DNA from: JAJTDS01 sp964202895 | GTDB lineage: Bacteria > Pseudomonadota > Alphaproteobacteria > Rickettsiales > UBA1997 | Length of the DNA stretch: 64,000 nt | Direction of reading: 5' to 3' | NCBI GenBank assembly: GCA_964202895.1 | Contig: CAXNJM010000001.1 | Span: 1,161,156-1,225,155, forward strand | In this document: in pieces, positions 59,151 to 64,000 of the stretch | Numbering within the stretch: the first letter of the stretch is position 1 | Layout of the letters: every line of letters begins with the position of its first letter | Made by a program: the position numbers and the translations under genes | The notes under the pieces: generated by a model | Seen by the model: only the letters and a program-made list of their open reading frames with translations | Database searches by the model: none | What the model was told of the DNA's origin: nothing

Positions 59151-60312
59151 AAAAAATAATTATCGATTAAAATTTTTATTTTTTGCGATATTGTTTTTAT
59201 TTGATATTAAAGCTGTTAATTCTCAAGTTCCAGCACAAATAATTGGCGATCAATTTATTCATACAAAGAAAAATATTAAGCAAGAAAATATTAAGCAAGA
59301 TAATCAATTAAATTCATCGCAACAAGGCTCTAAAAATAAAGATGCTGTTATAAATTCTTCTCAAAATAATTCCTCACAAACACTTAATGATGCTGTAAAG
59401 CAAATCAATTTAGATATTAATAAAATTGCTAAAACAAGCGACAATGCCAATAAAGATAACGATGCGAATAAAATAAAATCAAAAATTCCTGAAAAGAAAA
59501 AAAGTGTACGGATAAGTAAAAAATCATCCGAAGGTGAAGTAATAGCTGTTATTAAAAAAGAAATAAAAAATCTTAGCCCTTTAGAAATAAGTAAAAATAA
59601 ATATTTAGAGCTAGAGGCGGAGTTTGATAAAAATTCTAAAAATATAGAACCTAAATCTCGCAACGATGATAAATTTTTAAGCAAAGAATCTCCTTCTCCA
59701 ATTATAGTCAACAACATTAGAGCTGTTGAAAATATTCACATCCCCCTGTTTGTAAATAAGCAAGATATAATTGATGGGGCATTTGTGGCGATTTATCAAA
59801 ATGATGTAAATAGCTTTAATGAGCTTTATAAAAAAATTAATGATCCCAATACTAAAAGCAATACTGGCGATACATTTTTAACATATGCAACTATGCTTGG
59901 TCGCTATAGTTTGATGACTTCAATATTGGCTAAAGGCTCTGATCCTGATTTAGTTAACGATTTAGGCTATAGACCAATGCAGATTTCCATTGAGAGAAAA
60001 GATCTAAATTCCGTGCAAATTTTAAAAAATTATAATGCCAATATTGCATTTCAAGATAGAGAGGGTAATAATTATTTAATTCATTCTGCAATGGTTAATT
60101 CTTTTGAGTTGGTGGAGTTTTTTGCAAATTTTATTAATGTCAATTCTTGCAATCAAGGCGGTTTAAATGCAATTAGTTTTGCTCAAGCCAATAAAAACAA
60201 CCAGATAATTGATTTATTGCTAGCAAAAGGAGCAAAATTTACAGATGATAAAAGTCTTGATAAAAATAAAACAGTTAATTTGATAGATAGTTTGCAAAAA
60301 AGATGGGATTAA
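59137..60312 (+). CDS. Secreted ankyrin-repeat protein
   Basis: The 391-residue protein has a signal peptide (hydrophobic about 12-28, ending VNSQVPAQ). A long polar Lys/Asn/Ser region (to about residue 200) follows. At least four ankyrin repeats (about 215-385) come next, for example NTGDTFLTYATMLGRYSLM, LGYRPMQISIERKDLNSVQ and REGNNYLIHSAMVNSFELV. The spacing of about 33 residues and the xTPLHxA-like cores are degenerate but visible. Periplasmic or exported ankyrin proteins mediate protein contacts and are often effectors in Rickettsiales. It overlaps yidD. Confidence 0.8.
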   Translation: MKKFKKNNYRLKFLFFAILFLFDIKAVNSQVPAQIIGDQFIHTKKNIKQENIKQDNQLNSSQQGSKNKDAVINSSQNNSSQTLNDAVKQINLDINKIAKTSDNANKDNDANKIKSKIPEKKKSVRISKKSSEGEVIAVIKKEIKNLSPLEISKNKYLELEAEFDKNSKNIEPKSRNDDKFLSKESPSPIIVNNIRAVENIHIPLFVNKQDIIDGAFVAIYQNDVNSFNELYKKINDPNTKSNTGDTFLTYATMLGRYSLMTSILAKGSDPDLVNDLGYRPMQISIERKDLNSVQILKNYNANIAFQDREGNNYLIHSAMVNSFELVEFFANFINVNSCNQGGLNAISFAQANKNNQIIDLLLAKGAKFTDDKSLDKNKTVNLIDSLQKRWD

Positions 60313-60481
60313 TTGCATAGTTATTTTCTTGCTTTATAAATAATAAAAAATAAAATTCCCTTCTTAATATAATAAATAACTCAATAAATTACCAAAAACA
60401 TTGTTATTAGGGCTTTTTCTACAGCGTAATAGTTTTCAAAGTATTTCCCTTAGATTTTTATTTGAATTTTTATCTAGATTC

Positions 60482-63400
60482 TTGTTTGAAAAAATTTCAA
60501 GAATTTTATTGATCTTGAGTATATTTTTTGTTTTATCCTCTTGTCAGGATGTCAATAATTGTATTAGTGCTGATAACTACGGAGAATACGATTTTGAAAT
60601 TATCGATGTCCCTTCTGGTTCAAATGCTCAAAATTGTAAATTTGATAGCACTGTCAGCGACCCCCTAAGTATAACTGCAAATCATGGAGCGACCCTAAAA
60701 AAATGTTTAATTGATAAAGATTGTTCTTCTGCAACTAAAACAAATACTCAAAAACAAACTTGTCTTAATGACTGCAAGTCAGACTGTCCTAGCTTATCGT
60801 CTTTAGATCCCACCTCTTCATCTGCTCTAGATTGGGTTTATACTAGTTTAAAAAATGGAAATAGCGGTCTCAAATTTTATCCCGGTTCTGAAGTTTGGGT
60901 AACGGTTAAGGGTAATGTATCTTTAACGGATGGAAAATATTTGCCTAAACTATATTTTTCGTCTAGTAGTTTTATGCCTAATTTATATGAATATGATAAA
61001 TCATCAATCGATCCTTACATTGCAAGCCTAAAAAGTGGCCAGAGTTTAATTTTAAAATTTGGTGGAGATTTAGATGCGGTAAATTGTGCAAGTGGAGTAA
61101 AATGTTCCACAAGAACCAGCCCTACAAAAACCGGCCCTACCTTGCAAGATTATTATAATTTTGCTAGAAGAATTGCGGTTTTTGTAAAGCCAAACCCTGA
61201 AGGTCATATTTTTGCAGAAAACATCTCATCGGACTCATCTGGAACCAGTGGGGTGCCATTCGATAGCAATCCTCAATCATGGAGATGTGATTATAATCTT
61301 GATTCTGTGGATAATAAGATTGTTAGTTGTAAAAGCGATTATAGTCTTGTTGATTATGATAAGGTTAATAATAATTTAGCAAATACAACATTCCCTGTTA
61401 AATTGGTTTTTAACAACAGCTCTTCTTACAGCGATACTGGTATTGAAGATTCTTCTTGTGGTGAATCGTCTGATAAATCTAAAAATTGCTATGTTCAAAA
61501 TATCACTTCATCAATACTTGACTCTGTTACAATTGGGGATAGTTATTTTAACATTACTGATGATGCTGTTCATGAATTAAAATATCGTTTTTCTTGCCCT
61601 GGATCTTCAGATGGAAGTAAGGCGCTAGAAATAAAGATAAAAGACTCTGATTATAAAGAAGTATTTTCCAAATCATACGAATATGACTCAAGTAAAGGAG
61701 CATTTTTCTTCAATACTGGCGGTTATTTCAAAAAAGGCTTTCAAATATTTGTTAAAAACCCAGAGGGTTGTAAATTTGCAATTAGATTACTGCCTCCACC
61801 TGTTGATATCGTTGCCGAAAAATCTGGCTTACTAACTTTTTCTACCGTCTCCTCTACACTTTCTTCTGAAAATGTTAACTCCTGTAAAATTAAGGGTTTT
61901 ATAGTTAACCCTAGTCAATCCGATGATCCAAAAAATTATCTTGAGTACGATGATGATGATCCTTTTTACAGCGGGGGCAATGGTGTAGATGCGGGTTTTA
62001 ATTTTCAATATTTTAATAGTCCTAATTATGAAAACCGTTTTTTTGTAAGAAAGGGGCAGGTTATAAGAATATCTCCAGAAAGTTTTGCTAGAAAATGGAG
62101 GATGAAGGTTAGTGGTGTGTATTATGAAATGAGTTGCTCAAAAGGTCTGGCTTATCATATTGAAGCAAGGCCAGCTTTATTATGTTTAAATAATGGATCT
62201 AGGCTTAAAGATGCTGGATGTGCAAATCAGAAAACTGATTCTAGTGGAAAAGTTATTGGTTGTGATTTTAATATGTCCTACAATGACTCAACCACAGAAA
62301 AAAACTGCCAAAAATGCCTAGAGACAAATTCTGGCGGTGGTGGTAAATGTTATATTGACCTAACTTGTAAAACACTTCCTTCAACTGAAGCCTGCAATAT
62401 CTTTTCTATTTCTAAGTCCAATTCTCCTTGCAATGCCACGGGCTGTGATACTAAGATACTTTCTAATGCAAGTGTCAGCGGTGTATTATGTGCTGAAAAT
62501 ATAATTCCTACAAATGGTTGTGTTAATAATTCTTCTGTTCCTTGCCAAAGAGATTCGGTTTGTAAGGGTTATGTAAATACATGTAGCACAGCAGGTGGCG
62601 ATTGCGACAAGTGCCTTTCTCAAAATAGTAACCCTAAAACAAATAAAATCAAAGCCCATCTTGAGAAACTGATACTTACTTCTGTTGATGATTATATTCC
62701 GCAATGTTTTGATTTTGAAGATTATAAAGGCTCGATCAGATCTTTTAAAACTTCAATAACAACAAATCAAAAATACAATCTTGCTGATATGAAGGGGGCG
62801 AAATATTTAGAGGCATTTGATTCTAGTAAGGGTTATGGTTCTATAAATAGTGGCACTTCTAATTATTTACCTTCATTTCAGTCTGATTCAATTGACAGTA
62901 ATCTAAATTATTTTAATTCAGCGCCAATTAATATTACAAAAAATTCAAGAGTTGGAGTTTTTATTTTAAACAAAGAAGATTTTTTATTAACAGGCTACTC
63001 AAAAGATAGTCTCAACAAAAAAATTATTCTAAAGCCACAAATCAATATTCCTAAATATAGCGGAGGAAAATGGCTAGAAGCAAAAATTTGCAATAAATCT
63101 TCGGCATCTTGTGTTGATATTGTTGAGGATGACCTATTTAATAATGTTGTTAAAATAAAGGATTCAATATCTACAGCTAGCTCTCCTGTTCTTGACGATA
63201 AGAGTGTTTATAATTTTGATGACAATGGAATATTAAGAAGAAGGAGTGGCGCTTTAACGAATTATGATTGTAAGCCAGAAATTGGGAAAATATCAACTTC
63301 TGCGGGTGTTGATTTTTATTGTTTTAAAATTCCAGCATCATCTAGCATTGATTATAATAAGTTATCGATGGGTTTTAAGATAAAAGATCCAGAGCCCATA

Positions 63401-64000
63401 AACGAAACAAATCCAGAGTGTTTTTTAACAGAAGATTGCGATACTAAATGTGGCAATACATGTGAAATTAAAGACATTACGGGAGTTGCTAATAATGCTT
63501 CTATAGCTACTGGCGGTTCAGTTCAGTGTCAAAATGATACAAGTAAAAAGCTTTCTTATAATTGTAGCAGAGGTGTTTTAACTGTAACAAATAACGAATG
63601 CAGTGATCAGGTTGTAAGCCCAATTATTAACTCATGTCGCACTACATGCAATAAAAATAATGTAGGTTTAAAAAGAGAGAACTCTCGTTATGTTGCAGGT
63701 TCCGATACTACAAATAAAATTTGTACTGCAACTGAAATGGCTAACACTAGTTTGGTTTGTCAAAAACAATATTATTGTACTACTCAATATGCTAATAATA
63801 GCGGTAGTTATTTTGCAGAAGTTAAAACTAGAATTGTTAAAGATGGCTCAACTTCTTACTCTGGTTTAATTCAAAGTCTAATTACTCCAGTTACTGAATT
63901 TTTAGATGGAGTGCCAAAAAAAGATACGAATGGCAATATTTCAAAAGATAGCAGTGGTGAAATAATTTATGAAGTCAATGGTCAGTCGATGAATGTTTAT
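60482..64000 (+). CDS. Giant Cys-rich lipoprotein, possibly an extended VirB6-type protein (3' end outside window)
   Basis: The frame is open for at least 1173 codons from a TTG at 60482 to the window end; a TTG at 60401 is also in frame and no ATG is available. The N terminus reads FEKISRILLILSIFFVLSSC, a good lipoprotein signal with lipobox LSSC. Mature residues show many Cys-x2-Cys and Cys-x3-Cys pairs and Ser/Asn/Asp-rich stretches. No membrane helix beyond the signal occurs inside the window. The style resembles the extracytoplasmic part of the VirB6 protein at 26923 and of Rickettsiales VirB6-like proteins, but the diagnostic membrane core would lie beyond the window. Confidence 0.7.
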   Translation, partial: MFEKISRILLILSIFFVLSSCQDVNNCISADNYGEYDFEIIDVPSGSNAQNCKFDSTVSDPLSITANHGATLKKCLIDKDCSSATKTNTQKQTCLNDCKSDCPSLSSLDPTSSSALDWVYTSLKNGNSGLKFYPGSEVWVTVKGNVSLTDGKYLPKLYFSSSSFMPNLYEYDKSSIDPYIASLKSGQSLILKFGGDLDAVNCASGVKCSTRTSPTKTGPTLQDYYNFARRIAVFVKPNPEGHIFAENISSDSSGTSGVPFDSNPQSWRCDYNLDSVDNKIVSCKSDYSLVDYDKVNNNLANTTFPVKLVFNNSSSYSDTGIEDSSCGESSDKSKNCYVQNITSSILDSVTIGDSYFNITDDAVHELKYRFSCPGSSDGSKALEIKIKDSDYKEVFSKSYEYDSSKGAFFFNTGGYFKKGFQIFVKNPEGCKFAIRLLPPPVDIVAEKSGLLTFSTVSSTLSSENVNSCKIKGFIVNPSQSDDPKNYLEYDDDDPFYSGGNGVDAGFNFQYFNSPNYENRFFVRKGQVIRISPESFARKWRMKVSGVYYEMSCSKGLAYHIEARPALLCLNNGSRLKDAGCANQKTDSSGKVIGCDFNMSYNDSTTEKNCQKCLETNSGGGGKCYIDLTCKTLPSTEACNIFSISKSNSPCNATGCDTKILSNASVSGVLCAENIIPTNGCVNNSSVPCQRDSVCKGYVNTCSTAGGDCDKCLSQNSNPKTNKIKAHLEKLILTSVDDYIPQCFDFEDYKGSIRSFKTSITTNQKYNLADMKGAKYLEAFDSSKGYGSINSGTSNYLPSFQSDSIDSNLNYFNSAPINITKNSRVGVFILNKEDFLLTGYSKDSLNKKIILKPQINIPKYSGGKWLEAKICNKSSASCVDIVEDDLFNNVVKIKDSISTASSPVLDDKSVYNFDDNGILRRRSGALTNYDCKPEIGKISTSAGVDFYCFKIPASSSIDYNKLSMGFKIKDPEPINETNPECFLTEDCDTKCGNTCEIKDITGVANNASIATGGSVQCQNDTSKKLSYNCSRGVLTVTNNECSDQVVSPIINSCRTTCNKNNVGLKRENSRYVAGSDTTNKICTATEMANTSLVCQKQYYCTTQYANNSGSYFAEVKTRIVKDGSTSYSGLIQSLITPVTEFLDGVPKKDTNGNISKDSSGEIIYEVNGQSMNVY

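Noticed and set aside
1..64000. tRNA, rRNA, prophage, transposase or CRISPR elements
   Set aside because: Both strands were read for T-loop-like motifs, transposase signatures and repeat-spacer patterns; none was convincing. A tRNAscan-SE and Infernal run would be decisive.

Overview
The window looks like a low-GC (about 30%) alphaproteobacterial chromosome, most likely from the order Rickettsiales. The signs are a very large VirB6-family protein with a long Cys-rich extracytoplasmic region, a second giant Cys-rich lipoprotein ORF of similar style, dispersed palindromic repeats of the GTCATCC(stem)GGATCCAG type, and palindromic elements inserted in frame in a protein gene. The gene content is richer than in classic obligate intracellular rickettsiae: methionine synthesis (metX, metW, metZ, metE), histidine (short-form hisG), lysine/DAP (dapE, lysA), queuosine (queC) and a pilus/secretion assembly-platform cluster. 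This suggests a less host-dependent lineage, for example an extracellular or early-branching group. That placement is inference; no rRNA or tRNA gene was found to test it.

Layout. 1-4941: a DUF2125-like gene cut by the window edge and an adrenodoxin-type ferredoxin (minus strand) diverge from a shortened division cluster mraZ-rsmH-ftsL that runs into an ispDF fusion. mraZ is preceded by a promoter and a set of 10-bp-phased boxes. 4942-5657: a composite repeat region without genes. 5658-13904: prfA, metE, gltX, head-to-head znuC/znuA and an M16 peptidase. 14157-19527: envelope genes (LTA-synthase-like sulfatase, PAP2 phosphatase, dadA), an unknown small protein and tatC. 19532-24930: a minus-strand block metX-metW-rlpA-metZ, a PEBP protein and a TauE/SafE permease.

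25063-35256: one tight plus-strand run, predicted beta-barrel protein-hisG-virB6-dapE-pgpA-queC-U32 peptidase family. 35358-39977: sdhC-sdhD, ftsZ and nuoL on the minus strand. 40127-43684: a GspL (PilM/N)-like, PilO-like and PilP-like operon whose middle gene needs a -1 frameshift to be complete. 43849-46929: acpS-gpsA-guaA, then a repeat cluster. 47103-51697: a type IIG-like restriction-modification gene carrying two in-frame palindromic insertions, then lysA. 51836-60312: mnmA, rpsU, a membrane-anchored thioredoxin/NHL protein, gyrB, a Lys-rich lipoprotein, yidD and an ankyrin-repeat secreted protein. 60482-64000: a giant Cys-rich lipoprotein ORF that runs off the end.

Functionally, metX/W/Z and metE form a direct-sulfhydrylation route from homoserine to methionine. 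dapE and lysA supply DAP and lysine. The sulfatase, PAP2, dadA and rlpA genes act on the envelope. The pilus-like operon and VirB6 proteins are surface or secretion machinery. No CRISPR array, prophage, transposase, rRNA or tRNA was seen.
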